Source: Siphonodentalium dalli
Lineage: Eukaryota > Mollusca > Scaphopoda > Gadilida > Siphonodentaliidae
Assembly (NCBI GenBank): GCA_032622095.1
Contig: CP136065.1
Span: 207,926,151 to 207,990,150, forward strand
Length of the DNA stretch: 64,000 nt
Direction: 5' to 3'
Part shown: positions 1-12,962 of the stretch, one piece after another
How the letters are laid out: each line of letters opens with the position of its first letter
Position numbering within the stretch: the stretch's first letter is position 1
Translations under genes and position numbers: made by a program
Notes under the pieces: model-generated
Told to the model about the DNA's origin: nothing
Seen by the model: the letters and a program-made list of their open reading frames with translations, nothing else
Database searches by the model: none

Positions 1-1083
1 ATCTTACCCTCCAGAATATTGTCTCGAAAAGTTTGTGCAGTGTGCATCTTTGACGGCCCAATATACACAACAAAATCATCGCTAAAAGTTTATATTCAAT
101 GTATGTAGTGGGTTACTGTTGTGCCACCTTCTTAACTGTGGCAAACAATGGTGCAAACTTCATTTGTGCACCTTGTTTTGATATACCGGTAGAAAACTTA
201 ATTTTCCCTCAAAACAATGAATACTTCGCTAAAAGGGGAGTTAATTCACATGTAAGTGGACTGGACCAGTCCAGGCAAAGGTACCGGACCAGAATGGCCT
301 GGACCTGACTGGACTAGACCGCTTATTCAGCGGTGGTCCAGTCTGGTCTGCATCACTACCCCCCTCCCCCCAAGCCTCTAGTCATTACAGCTGCCAATGT
401 GAGATTTTCAGTATTTTGTCACCTGCATGTACTGTTATATACCGGTAGTTGACACTTTCATAAAAGATGCTGACAGCTGCCAACAACAGAGTTATTATAT
501 GTACTTGATTTTCACATATACAGGGATATGCCTGAATTCTAGTTCTGTACTGAGTAGCTTGTACATATAATTGGTTAATATATGATGGGTGTCTGTCAAT
601 AGGACCCACAGACAGGCCAGTGCAGAATGTTAATCTAATAATTATCTTGATTTGGTGTAGGGAGGCAGTATTCACTGATTGTTATCATATGAGTATACTA
701 GGATGCCCCATGCCCAGTAAAGTCACAGGCCAATTCATGTTTGTATCATTCTGTTTAGACTGAAATTTTTGCCAGTACACCAGGATCACAGAAAATTTCA
801 AGAGATGCCAAAGCCATCCGAGGTCAAGAGGGTAGTTTTTCCAGAAAATGCCATCATTCAGACTTGGGCGTTGATCATAAATAAAAAAAAGTGGTCAGAA
901 TGTAAATAACATGTAAGTGAAAATGACATCCAAAACAGTAAATTTAATTACAAAAATGTATAATTTTTCTTGCATTCTGGGGATTATGTAGAGGCAGTTT
1001 TTGCCCTTTGTGGAGGGCTCTTGATCCTGTCATGATGGGGGCTGTGCTGGTGTAGCATTAAAGATCCTGTGTAGGTGTTGTCA

Positions 1084-1167
1084 GGCCAATGCATTCTCTT
1101 ATATATGCAAGGCAAGAATGCAATGCCACAGGGTTTTCTCAAAATTTCAGGAAGCTCCAGTAATGAA
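1084..1167. repeat. Fragment of the palindromic CCAATGCATTCTC module
   Basis: Contains CCAATGCATTCTCTTATATA at 1086-1105 and AAAATTTCAGGAAGCTCCAG at 1148-1167. The latter word recurs in inverted orientation next to another module at about 3996-4015. A duplicated 23-bp unit lies further right at 1449-1494. Confidence 0.6.
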
Positions 1168-1837
1168 CAGACCTTTGTCTTTTTCAGTTCCTTTATTTTG
1201 TAAAATCATCCAATTGACGAATGCTACATAGATCTGGATATTGGGGTGGGGTGGAATTATAATGTGTTCCACAAAGATTACTCATTAGGCCAAACTTTTT
1301 TATTTTACTGCTTTACGGATCCGCCGACCCTGTTTTCTGTGGCCAGACAAGGAAATAAAAATCAAATATAATTTTTATTTTTATTTTCACAGCCGACAGC
1401 TGTTTCTGCTTATCAGTAACAAATTATCTAACCACATTTCACTGATTAAAGATGCATAGGACACACCAACTAAGATGCATAGGACACACCAACTATAGAT
1501 ATCTCTGGCTTTAATTACTTTTAACTACATCCAAGATGAGTTTATGTGTGGACCACCAAGATACCTGTATGCTTTCTATAAATCTTGACATCTCTTTAAA
1601 ACTTTAAATGGCCTTTAGAATACATTTTGTATTCCTGGGAATTTATGGTGATCTTTATGACTGAAGACCAATAACAGTCCACAAGGTTTCTTAGATAGGA
1701 ATGACAAACTAATGAGTATGTGGGTTTGCTCAAGTTACACATTCACTTTTTATCACTACCACTAATCTCACCATTCCCATGTGTGTATTAACCCTCTCTA
1801 TACTAAATACTCATTGACCAGACAAGTAGATTCCTTA

Positions 1838-1893
1838 GGAAATGTTCAGATAATAAGTTCAACAAGTTCTAAACTTATTATCTGAACATTTCC
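1838..1893. repeat. Short inverted repeat (22-bp arms)
   Basis: GGAAATGTTCAGATAATAAG and its reverse complement are separated by about a dozen bases, giving a strong hairpin inside FREM intron 2. Confidence 0.7.
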
Positions 1894-3489
1894 CACCAAC
1901 TAATAGGAATCCTTCTGCAAATATATTATCTGTCGGCTACTTATTTTTCCATGACATCCATCCAGATGAATAATGGACTTTTTCAATGTATACATTATAA
2001 CTGAATGGGGGAGTCCATTTATTCAATAATTAAAATGTTGAACAAAAACAAACCCTTTATTTCTGGATTTTTTCAATATTATTCAATAATCTGAGCTATG
2101 TTTCAAATAGTACTGGATTTGAATTTTGTGATATACATCCAAAAAGTGTTCTCAATAAATGACTGACAGAGAATTATAAAGACACAGTTACCACCTTAGC
2201 GAATGTCCAACAAAAAAAAAATGATTCAAGCATTTTTATTTTTTATTTTTTTTCTGACCGACCCTACCAAAACAAGGTTAAAAAAATCCGTAAAGCAGAA
2301 AAATAAAAAAGTTTGGCCTTATCAGAGGAGAAAACTAAGGACATTGAGATCAAATTTCATCCCAGCTGATATGCTGTTTGTGCTCAGAAATGTCCATTCC
2401 ATTAGTGATAGGAAGTGACAGCAATTAATCCAATAAATTATTGGACATGAGCAGTTCTATTCAACAATGTCTCTGATAAAGTGACTTTCTTAATTAGAAG
2501 CATCTCAAGAGGCCAGATAGTTAACTGACCACTCCACTTATTGATGGCAATCAGTTATCAATGGAATAGAAACTGACAGAATTAATTCCCCAATTGGAGG
2601 GAATTTGTAATTTACTCAGTGAATTAGGAGTGCCATATTGCAGTACTTCTCAGATCTTTCTTCCCTTTTAGAATGACAATTGAATACACTACTAATATAC
2701 ATGTAGGCCTGTAGGGTAAAACATTGGTGTCACGTGTTAAATTGTCAAAATATATTATTGTGACCACAATGAATATCATCCAGTTTGTGGTTGGGTTTTA
2801 TAATTTATATAATGTCAGTATCCATAGATTCCATACCACACAACATGAAATTTAAATTTTACCTATGCACTCAGTACAGACATAGCAGTGAAATACCTGG
2901 GTTTAAAGTGATGTGAAACACTCCAGTAGGGTGATCAAATAGAAATGGAGAATAATCTGGCTCAATGTAGTTATTTTTACAAATATTATAATTGACAACA
3001 CACAATGTCAATCTTAAATGCAGTGACTCTCGATGGCAAAATCCTTCATTAGTTTATCGCCTAGAGTTGCGTCCCAAATCGAGAAGTAAATACAATGTTA
3101 GTACAATGCTACATTCCTCCAGTTGGCATAGTGCCTTAATACTATCTGATCAGCTTGACACACCGAATAAGTCCATAATATGTCTTTAAGACTATCAATC
3201 CAATGTCCCTGATGAGAAATTTATTGCAAAAGCAGGATATTTGTAATGTGCCACTAATATGTTGGTATCTGCAGGTATCTGTATATCATTATATTTCCAC
3301 AATACATGTACATGTAAGTAGATCTAGTAAATTTACCGATTATCGTATCGTCACAGATACAATTTCGGAAGAAGTGCATTGTGCTGTGCCAATATAACAG
3401 GAGATCAGTTTTTTGTCAACTATCGAACCCATGTTCAGAATGCTACAAAGTTTGGTCAACTTCTGATGAAAGGGCTTCCTTTTTATTTA

Positions 3490-3620
3490 AAACTATCCCT
3501 GTAGCCAATATGGTTAGGTTGTGGATAACACAAGGTTGTCGCGGGTTCAAACCATAACAAGCACGAAATTCTGGACTAATTTTCAGTTTTGATCTGAGTT
3601 ACCTCAGTTGAGAGACAACC
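3490..3620 (+). repeat. Possible tRNA-derived SINE fragment
   Basis: TAGCCAATATGGTTAG followed about 40 bp later by GGGTTCAAACC resembles RNA polymerase III A and B boxes at tRNA spacing. A complete cloverleaf is not evident and the limits are uncertain. Confidence 0.35.
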
Positions 3621-3995
3621 CAAAGTGCCCTTCCATTTGATATACATGTGTGGCCATTTCGATAAGAAATGAGAAGTTGTTCAGGCTCATGAAGCAATAC
3701 ATTTGAAGCAATGAACACTCATAGTTAGTCCGTGCCTCCATCAATCTGATGTAAAGATAACCACATGGATTTATTTCAGTGAGAATCCAAATCTAGATTC
3801 TCGTAAATATGCTCATAAAGTACCCTGGATTCTCGTGAAAAAGTATGTATGGAATCTCGGAAAATCAGATGAAATATAAGCCCTGAAGTTGCCTGAACCA
3901 TCAGTCATTCAGACATGATTAATTTTTATTTTGTTTCCAGTCCACTTGCTGCTGCATTAAATCAGCAGCCTTTGGCCTTTAACCTTTCCATGACT

Positions 3996-4349
3996 GGAGC
4001 TTCCTGAAATTTTGCGATAACCCTCTGCCAATGCATTCTCTTATATATGAGAGTCTCGCATAAATAAGAGAAAACATTGACCTAAGCTAGTGCATTCTCT
4101 AATATATGCAAATCTCCCTATGGGAGACCCGAATATATAAGAGAATGCATGCGGTATATGTCCTTCATGTAAGAATACACTAACCCTAACTCTAACCATA
4201 ACCCTTGCCCTAACCCTAGTCCTAACCCTAACACATATAGAGAATAGAGGGGGATGTGTGGTTTCATATATTCTTACATGAAGGATATACCGAATTCACT
4301 GGCACAGAATCTTTAATGCTGCACCAGCACAGCACCCATCATGAAAGGG
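3996..4349. mobile_element. Palindromic element with an interstitial CCCTAA-like stretch
   Basis: This stretch contains degenerate CCAATGCATTCTC hairpins (4030-4160). It also contains a separate inverted repeat whose arms (CCTTCATGTAAGAATA and its complement, about 4162-4177 and 4269-4284) enclose variants of CCCTAA at 4181-4233. The right end, GTGCTGGTGC-like then ATGAAAGGG, stops at the TTAA of 4350-4353, where the next element begins. Its left limit is uncertain. Confidence 0.5.
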
Positions 4350-4750
4350 TTAACCCTTTACCCAACAGAAGGGCCCTGTGCCAATGCATTCTCCTATATA
4401 TGCGAGTCGACCATAGGTCGCCTCGCATATATAAGAGAATGCATTGGCTTAACACATTAAAAATTATAAAATTGTTAAAGAATGTAAGAAAAAATGGTAA
4501 AAAGTGTTAAAAAAAAGATTTTTTTTAGGCCAATGCATTCTCTTATATATGCGAGGCGACCTATGGTCGACTCGCATATATAAGAGAATGCATTGGCACA
4601 GGGCATAACTGTAACTATCACAATATGGTCAAGGAGCCGGTTCCAATGGTATCCATATTTGTATGGTTCTATTGAGACAGACCGAAGATATTTTAGGCTG
4701 TTGAAGCTTTATTTGGCCGGTTTTGGCCGGTTTGTTGGGTAAAGGGTTAA
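4350..4750. mobile_element. TTAA-flanked MITE carrying two palindromic modules, copy 1
   Basis: The element is bounded by TTAACCCTTTACCCAACA and its reverse complement. The TTAA ends fit the target preference of piggyBac-type transposases. It carries two near-perfect 69-bp hairpins (4380-4448 and 4529-4597) with AT-rich spacer between. Copy 2 at 30338-30723 is almost identical apart from a short A/T-run indel. No coding capacity. Confidence 0.85.
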
Positions 4751-5479
4751 TAGCATATATACACAAACTGTTAACATGGAAATGTCCAGGTATGAAGCTA
4801 ATTAAGAGAACAAACACACCTGAGTGACCAGGTGACTGTTTATCACCTGTGTGATACCTGTCAGGATCCCTGATACAAGAGTTGATATTACCTTCCCAGG
4901 CAGGTAGACTGGCCAAGTGTTTATTTTATCTGTGAATGCACACAGGTGACTGTTTGGCACAGTAATTAGGTGAGGCGGCCCACCATTAGATACGATTCAG
5001 TATTGTACCCTTCTGATATCTTAATACAACAATATGAAAAGACCAGCGGTAAATTGAATCAAGGGTATTTCCTCCGTGTGTCAATTCTAACCATGTCAAT
5101 GAATGTTATCTAATTCGACTTTAAGCCATTGAATAGGCTGCGGAACAGAGATGGGAAGACTAAATGGCCTTTACGAATAAAATTATAGCAATTCATTTTG
5201 TACGTTTTTGTGGCCATGTTAGAAATGAGTCATGGTTAAACTTCTATTTAGAATCACAGTTGTGTACCCTATTACAGGGAGAAAAATCCAACAGTTTATT
5301 TTAAATCCAGACTTATTATAAGATGACACCAGTTGGGAAAACTACATGTCTATTTTTGACGAACAACTTCAATGATGAACCCGTCTTTTGCTGTCAAATA
5401 TAACTTTTTGTCATAAAAGTCACAGGCAGGGAAATAAAATAAACCTTGAGTGTTTTCCATTTCATCGAACAACTCATGG

Positions 5480-5625
5480 ATGCCGGATAAGGGGGGCATG
5501 TGGGGGCACTTGCCCCCCTTGCCCTGGCTCAGGGAAGTCCAGTGGGTACCCAAAAAGTGCCCACCTGACTGGTTTGCCCCCCTTGCCCTTTGGTGCTTCC
5601 GGCGTCCCTGGAACAACTAGTTCTA
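5480..5625. repeat. GC-rich repeat fragment
   Basis: GGGGGCACTTGCCCCCCTTG occurs in a block also hinted at near 11490-11560 (GGGGGCTGGAGCCCCCACATG). The open frames on both strands here come from this repeat, not from a gene. Confidence 0.45.
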
Positions 5626-5995
5626 TTAATCAAGTATATACAATGTTAATACTATATAAAGCTTTAGATATTTTCTCTGGTCTTAAATGGAAACACATGG
5701 TAGCAAATAGTCTGTAGTACCTGAATTAATAATGGAATACAAGGAAATTGATAGCAACAATTTCCATTTGCTGAGATACATGTAAAGTCTACAGATATCT
5801 TTAGATCAAAATTAGTTTTGCTTTTTTTTATGAAAAACACCGATCAATTGGATGTGGAATAACTCAAGAATTTTAAATGACTGGAGAGACTCATTTGTAT
5901 AAAGGTAAGAAATGATAGCAATGGTTAAATGAAATTTATTCGCCAGGCTGCGCCAGGTAGAAAATTGAATTTTTTTTCTATTATTGCCTGATGTA

Positions 5996-6208
5996 CAGTA
6001 ATGCCCCAAGTAATCGACTCTTTAACTACAGCAGAATTATGGGTAACTTTTCAGGATTTAGTCGTAAATATGGCTTGTTGCCATTCATCGGAAAGCGATC
6101 CCCGAGAGCTTTCCGAAGAATGGCAACAAGCCATATTTCCGACTAAATCCTGAAAAGTTACCCATAATTCTGCAGTAGTTAAAGAGTCAATTACTTAGGG
6201 CACTGCTG
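5996..6208. mobile_element. Tc1/mariner-type palindromic MITE
   Basis: Flanked by TA on both sides (5994-5995, 6209-6210). The ends are CAGTAATGCCCC and its near complement, and arms of about 95 bp make almost the whole element one hairpin. A TA target and CAGT ends are hallmarks of Tc1/mariner. It lies about 115 bp after the FREM exon 2 donor. A relative is at 39687-39839. Confidence 0.8.
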
Positions 6209-6324
6209 TACTGTCATATATCCTGTACTATTATTCAACACTGTATTAGTATTATGTGCTCAAAAGTACATACATTGTACAAGTTACTGGTATATAGAAG
6301 AATATAGAATATTTAGAAACTTAC

Positions 6325-9300
6325 TTTGTGTCCATGTTTTGATGTGTCTAGATCCCCGTTCTGTATTTATGAGATATCCATGATGTGCAGGTGACGTAAT
6401 CCTGTAAAACAATAAATCCTGCGGACTGTCTCTGTCCAGTGATTTTAGAATCTTACTGCTAATGGGGTATCCGATGTCGCCAGCTTCATTAACAAAAGTT
6501 AAGGTTGACACGCCGCGGTTAACAGAGATTTGAGGAATTCCGTTATCAACTGGAAACACTTCGATATTCATAATCTGAGGATGACGTGTCGAAGACGAAG
6601 TATCAGGGAAAACATAGAAATCTGAATGCGTGCCGTCAGTAACAGTGAAAGAAAAACTATCCCACATTGTTTCTGTTCCATCATGCTGGTAGCTGATCAA
6701 ATTTTTCTCTACATCAGCCATCGTGAAGGACGTGATAACTTTTGATACATTATGCAGGATATTACCATGAATAGGAAGTTGGGTTATGGTAAACACGATA
6801 TTTTTAGAGTTGGTATCTCGATCTTCGGCACCCAGTTCAAACGGTGTGATGAGCTTATTGTCACCTTCCTTCAGTTTCAGTGCTTGGTACATCAGAACTG
6901 GTTTCTTGTTATCGACATCACTAAGGGATATCCTAAATGTTCGTGCAACAGGGTTATGGCCATCGGTGACCTCAAACTCAAAACTATCCATCTTCATTTC
7001 ATCAGGACTTGTGTGGACATATCTGATTTTGTTAGCGGCTAATTCGATTTGATAAAAGCCAGCGATAGGCACACCTGGGTTGTCGACTCTTTCGAGATGG
7101 CCCCTAGTTGGAGTTCGAGTGATAGTAAACATAAGATTTTCATCTGGCGTGTTCATGTCCGTCCCTCCGATTATATCTGTTGATAAAATTATACTGCCTC
7201 CTTCTGGTAACTCAACACCTTTGTTCACAACATGTGGATATATCATATCCACGCCTTCAACGGTGACATAAAAATATCGATCGATCAGAGGATTGAGTCC
7301 GTCGGTGATGTCAAACTTTATAAGGTCTCTAACACCTTCCTGGCCTGTGTGTATGTATCGAACCCGCCTATCGTCGATGTCACGCTGTGTGAAGTTTGAT
7401 TTAAGTGTCAAATTTTTCATATCATTGTGGTGTAGCATTAATTGTAAGTGACCATGTCTTGGAACTTTTCGTACAATAAATGTTATATTCGGGTCGAAAG
7501 AGTCCAAATCTTCAGCCTTAAGTTCATGGTTTGTGATGAACTTCGCTTCGCCTGCTTTTTCTATCTCAAGTCCATTATTAATTGTTAATCTTGGCGTCTC
7601 GTCGTCCACAGGTACGATTATGATAGGAACTGTTTTTGTAACATTAAAAATGCCGTCCGTGAGGAAGAATTCAAATGAGTCGCTAGTTGTTTCCGATTCA
7701 TCATGAGCATAGTTGATATGAGATGGGTTGGAGATATCAGCTATTGTAAATGTCGTAACCGGATACATGCCAGAGGTATTCTGCTGTAATATGTCGCCAT
7801 GGGTTGGTCGCTTAGTAATGGTGAACGTAAGCAGATCTGGTGGCTTGTCATCATCAATAGCATTCAAGATCGGCAAATCAATCATCAGTGTCATCCCTTC
7901 TAGTACTAAAAACTTATAAAGTGAAACGACTGGTTCCTCGTCATTTGATGCATATATGGTTATTGGAAAGAAAAAGTTTGGTGAAAAATTTTGTCCATCA
8001 GAACATCGGAAATTAAATCGGTCTTCCCTGGGTTCTACACCTTTGTGAACGCTTTGGACATAGTTAATATTCCCGTCCCTAATGTCTTGTATTGAAAACG
8101 CTGAAATCGGCATTCCGACTCTTGATTTCTCTGATCCTGGGGCTGGTGAAATGTTTTCTATGTAGCCATATGTTGGCTGCACTATTACTGTGCACACTAT
8201 GTCCTGTATTGGGCTGTCAATATCTTCGGCATCCAGCATATCTGGCAGAATTGGAGATTTTTTACCTTCATCTACAGCAAATTCCTGGTCAAAGTTGAGG
8301 CTGACAATAGGTGCTACGGTATCTTTTGGAACGATATCAACATTGACATTAATTCTGTTGATCCTGCTTCCATCAACTACCAGTCTATCAGAGTTGTCCG
8401 TTATCCGCAGATTAAAAGAATCATTCCGACCAGCAAGACCAACCTCTCCACCTGTATGTTTGTACTGCATTAAGTTACCTAGAACATCGTAATGGGAGAA
8501 TCTAATAACAGGACGGCCATGTCTCAAAATAGCGCCCTCATATGGCTGCCTGTCCAGCAAATATGTTACCATCAAATCTTCCGCTCCGGAAAATTTAAGC
8601 TCCTTGGAGGTCAAGGTCACTGCATCGCCTTCAGGAACTTCCAGGGATAAGGATAGAATTCCAGCTCCAGGCAACACTATGTCTGGTTTTTCATCAGATC
8701 TGATGTTAATTCTGAATATTGTCGGCATGTGATGAACACCATCAGTGACGTCAATTTTAAACTGATCTTTTTCAGCTTCAATATCTCGGTTGACATACTT
8801 AATTTTTCCACCACTTATGTCCTCAGGTGTGAATTCATCGAAAACCATCAATGGATACTCTTCCTTCAGTAGAATGCCATAATCTGGAAGCTCTGTGATA
8901 ATGTACCTTATAAGGTGCATGTCCGTATCTTCATCCTTAACTTCCAGCATGTGTGAAGTGATAGTGATTACCTCCCCTTCGAGAACCTGTGATCCTTTAT
9001 TGATCACCACTGGTGGCTTATTGTCGATGGGTTTTAATGTTATTGTTAACTTTTGATCAGGGAGGACATTACCAGATACATCGCTCACTTGGAAGTTGAA
9101 TTGAATTTTTCTTTGAGTTAATCCCAGCTCGGAACTTGGAGGTTGATAGCAGACTTTAAGGTGGTTGACTTGAGCTTGACTGAACTCATAAAGTTCAGTC
9201 GCCGGGTACTCACACAAAACAAGTTTACCGGCATTCAGTGGAGAATTTACATCTGTATCAAATGGACGTTTCGTTACAGAGTATCTCAAATGCCTATCAT

Positions 9301-9875
9301 CGCTATCATCATCAGTGTATCTCAAATACTTTCGTCGAAATTCCGTCAGTTGAAACTCGTTGACGTCCATTTTATGTGTTGATGAAGGATATATGTAAGG
9401 AGGTTGATCGTCCACTGGTTGAATTTTTACAACAAATTCCTCAACTGCTGATTCATTAGGAGGATCCCCACCATCAAGGACTCTAAATTTAATTCTATCG
9501 ATGACGAAATCCGATCTATGAGGACCAATATGACGGTAGAATATTTTACCATCCGTAATATCTTTCTGTGTGAACTGGTCCACAGGTAATTCGTAAACAC
9601 CGTTGATGTACTCCCAATTTTCTGCATCTGGAGGCATAACATACTGACGTTTTAGAATCACTCCCTCGGTTGAGTATGGCGGCTCCAGGATGAATCGAAT
9701 CTCTTCATCTATACTGTCCAGATCTGTAGCACTAAGAAAGAGATCGGTGATTTCTATCAGTTCATTCTTATGCAGCTCAACTCCAGTGTTGACAGTTAAA
9801 ATCGGAGCACTGTCGTCAACTGGGTAGATGGTGACCGGGAACAGGAACTCAACCTCATGCTTGCCATCCGTCATC
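6325..9875 (-). CDS. FREM2-like: FREM-family extracellular matrix protein, exon 2 (CSPG repeats 2-12)
   Basis: This 3551-bp exon is a single open frame of 1183 codons. It completes CSPG repeat 2 and encodes repeats 3 to 11 and most of 12. Each repeat shows the family pattern: a start like VVxNxGVxLxEG, a central HGxL turn, then DIxxGxIxYxH and DSFxFxVTDG before a closing PVDDxxP. The acceptor is at 9877-9876 after a pyrimidine-rich tract ending GATTTCAG. The donor is AAA|GTAAGT at 6324. Joining to exon 1 rebuilds an arginine codon (AG|G) and gives FRMTDG, the CSPG consensus, which strongly supports the splice. The exon ends in phase 1 inside repeat 12. Twelve CSPG repeats is the number in FRAS1, FREM1, FREM2 and FREM3; in FRAS1/FREM2, Calx-beta domains follow, and these would lie beyond the window. 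Vertebrate FREM2 also packs its CSPG repeats into a giant early exon. These proteins act in basement membranes. Which FREM paralogue this is cannot be settled without the C-terminus. Confidence 0.93.
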
Positions 9876-9900
9876 CTGAAATCAAAGAGAAGATTGTACC

Positions 9901-10350
9901 CAAGCCTGGATATACATGTACTGTGTCTGACATTTGCAGAATGAAGTCCCCAGAGGGTGAATTTAGTGATGCTGCCCCGCAAAGTTGGCTAGCAGCACCA
10001 AATTTACCCTCTGGGAACCTCATTCTGCTTAAGCCTCATCTTCTGGGAAGTATCTATAGTTTCAAATTAACGTTGTTTTTAGTTACTTTTTCACTTTTGT
10101 TCAGTTTCTGTATGCCCTAATTTGCAGAAGATAAATGCATAATCGAGGTGACTGATGGGGTGAACATTACCAACTTCAACTGGGGAACTTCAATCTGATT
10201 CTAGGTCTCCTATAGTGCTTGAGGCCTAAGAAGAATGAGGTTCCAAGAGGGTGAATTTGGTGATGCTAACCCTCTGTGCAGGATAGCGTCACTAAATTCA
10301 CCCTCTGGCAACCTCATTCTGCAAATGTCAGACACAGTATATCCAGATTT
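9901..10350. mobile_element. MULE-like MITE at the FREM acceptor
   Basis: The direct repeat GATTGTACC flanks it (9892-9900 and 10351-10359), a 9-bp duplication as made by Mutator-like transposases. The termini form inverted repeats of about 65 bp (CTGGATATAC...TGTGTCTGACATTTGCAGAA). Each half folds again into its own hairpin (about 9935-10028 and 10231-10322). It is non-coding. Confidence 0.75.
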
Positions 10351-11705
10351 GATTGTACCATGGATATTAGAAATAGTGGGTGCAAATTAAATATCTGAGA
10401 AAAAAACATTTTCCCATATATACACTTTTCTCTTAAGCCATGAAAAATAAATACCCTGACAAGTTAATTTTTCTTGAAATTAGGCTGGGATACCATACTC
10501 AAAATATTTCCAAAGTAAGACTTACTGAGATAATTAAAAAGCCAGAGGAGTATTTTATTGCACACCCATTGGTTTTAATATTGTTGCGAAATACAACAAA
10601 ATACCAGTACAGAAGGTTTGCAATTTTAAATAAACTAGGCAGTAGCTACAACAAATTTATTAGTTTGCAAGATACAGTCTTCTGGGTGTGTAATAAACAC
10701 AGAACGACACAATGATATGAAGTGGTTAACCAATTATCAAACTCTTTTGTATTGCCTCGAAGTACGAGAACCAGAATGAGTCACAATAAACTTGTGCAAT
10801 AACGGTGAACAAGTTCACACAGGTGAACAAGTTCACACACAAGGGTGGCAGCACAGGAGTGTGTCGTAAAAAATACAAATAAAAAAAATTCTAAATAAAA
10901 AAAGACAGATAATTAGGAGACAAATTACGCATGATGTTGGTTTAACACAACATGATTGCCAAGCAGGACATTGAGTTCATTTTTCAATACAAAAATAATT
11001 TTAAACTATTTGTTAAATATTGGACACGAGTGGAGACTTGTATTCAAATATACACAATATGCGATTGATTAGGGCAGACTGACATTAGATCTGTCAATAC
11101 ATGTAGAAGTTAAGATAATATGTTTGAAATCGAGGGTCGATCTTGTGGTAAATCGTGGACATCGAGCAGGTACTATCCATGAATTTTTTGTTTGTCTGTT
11201 TTTAAGTTGTCAAACAGTTAATCCTAGAATTGTTTATCAGATTGTAAAATATAGCTTTTACTCGATCAATTGGTATTGGCAATTTAGGAGTCATTTCAGG
11301 TGTTTGTGAGGTATGTGAATAGTGAACTCCCTTGTAAAAGCACTCATTTTTAATGCAGATTTTATTGTATATTTTTTTACTTGTTTTTAATGACATGCCC
11401 CTGCGGGTAGCAGAAGCACATAAAAATGTAAGGACAGGGCCAAACCTTCAAAAGGGCACATTTCTCAATGTAAATTGTACATTTGTCCAGGTGTCAGTTG
11501 AGGGCAAAGGGGGCTGGAGCCCCCACATGCCCCCTGCTCTTCCATCCCTGTTTAAACTCATGTCGTTTATCTATGTATTTCAGTTTTAGTCAGGGTTTAT
11601 GCTAGTCGGAATGTTTTTTTTTACTATTTAGTGGTAATGTTTTGTTCAGAAAAAGCTTATCTCATCCCACATATTATGAATAACCAGAAATATGGACCCA
11701 TATAA

Positions 11706-12640
11706 AAAGCCCCACTTAGATGCCTGCTATTCAATAGATAACCCTTTCTTGGCGGTAGCTGACTCCGAGCTGTGCTGGTGCAACATTAAAGACCCTGTGC
11801 CAATGCATTCTCTTATATATGCGAGTCGACCTTAGGTCGCCTCGCATATATAAAAGAATGCATTGGCCTAACAATTTTTTATCATTTTTTCTGATATTCT
11901 TCAAGAATTTTATCATTTTTTCTGATATTCTTCAAGAATTTTATCATTTTTTCTTTCATTTTTAACAATTTTATCAGTTTTTTTTATCAGTTTTTCTTAC
12001 ATTATCAATTTTAATAAGTTTTTCTTACATTCTTTAACAATTTTTATTATTTTTTATCATTATTTTTAACATTCTTTAACAATTTTTTAACATTCTTTAA
12101 CAATTTTTTAGCATTTTTAAAATTTGTTCTTACATTTTTTAACAATTACAAAAAATAATATAAAATTTGATAGGTCAATGCATTCTCTTATATATGCGAG
12201 ACGACCTATAGAAGCCCCCACTATGATGCCTGCCATTCAACATATAACCCTTTCTTGACGGGAGATGTGCTGATGCAACAATAAGACCCTGTGCCAATGC
12301 ATTCTCTTATATATGTGAGTCAACCTTAGATCACCTCACATACATGTATATATTAAGAGAATGCATTGGCTAAACAATTTTTTATCATTTTTCATAAATT
12401 TTTCTTACATTCTTTAACAATTTTATCATTCTTTCTTACATTCTTTGTCAATTTTAATAACTTTTTCTTACATTCTTCAACAATTTTTATTATTTTTTAT
12501 CATAATTTTTTACATTCTTTAAAAACAAATTTTCATTTTTTTTTTTTTTTTCTTACATTTTTTAACAATTACAAAAATAATATAAAATTTGTAAGGTCAA
12601 TGCATTCTCTTATATATGGGAGGCGACCTATGGTCTTGAA
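11706..12640. repeat. Two tandem copies of a palindromic-module element with AT-rich core
   Basis: Each copy starts with AAGCCCC...GATGCCTGC and a TGTGCTG(G/A)TGCAAC stretch, then the CCAATGCATTCTC hairpin (11799-11867; 12294-12370), then about 230-300 bp of T-rich sequence made of ACATTCTTTAACAATTTT variants. It ends in a half-module (12172-12210; 12595-12635). The period is about 500 bp. The phenylalanine-rich open frame here is low-complexity. Confidence 0.7.
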
Positions 12641-12962
12641 TGGGTTAAGCTGTTTTATGGTATTTAGTACAGTAAATAAGATTCATCACGATGGGATAGA
12701 ATTCTATGTTGACCTGTATTTCACATTATAAGCATCAAAAACCCAAACAAAATTTCCATAGTAGCATACACATGTATCTACATAACATGCAAAAGGACTT
12801 AAAGCCACATGGCGGTTTGCGCTCCAAAATATACCTAATAAAATTTGCTTTTGAACTTTTCCTGGTATCAAAAATGCGCATGCCTCGAGTCTACTATTTT
12901 CGTAAGAAGTCAGCTGATTTTTCCCAGGCCGCCAAATATTCCTTGTGGTGAAAAATAACAGA

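Larger units (their letters stand above)
1..6324 (-). other. FREM intron 2 and downstream (partial), no exon recognised
   Basis: This stretch follows the exon 2 donor at 6324 in the direction of transcription. I looked for continuation of CSPG 12 and for Calx-beta sequence on the minus strand and saw neither, so the next exon is probably outside the window or very short. Apart from the repeats listed separately, 1-1030, 1900-3480, 3620-3980 and 4760-5470 hold no recognisable gene. A GGACC-rich patch is at 250-350. AT-rich segments at 1283-1390 and 2215-2345 are loosely inverted relatives of each other. Confidence 0.6.

Noticed and set aside
4181-4233. Chromosome-end telomere
   Set aside because: The CCCTAA copies are few and degenerate, and they are enclosed by an inverted repeat with unique sequence on both sides.
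5350-5717. Overlapping open frames on both strands
   Set aside because: Both are produced by a GC-rich repeat block also hinted at near 11.5 kb. No domain or splice support as a FREM exon.
6752-9642. Several open frames inside FREM exon 2 on the plus strand and in other minus frames
   Set aside because: They are shadows of the long coding exon and show no independent domain.
12366-12731. 121-codon phenylalanine-rich open frame
   Set aside because: It consists of repeated ACATTCTTTAACAATTTT-type T-rich repeat sequence.
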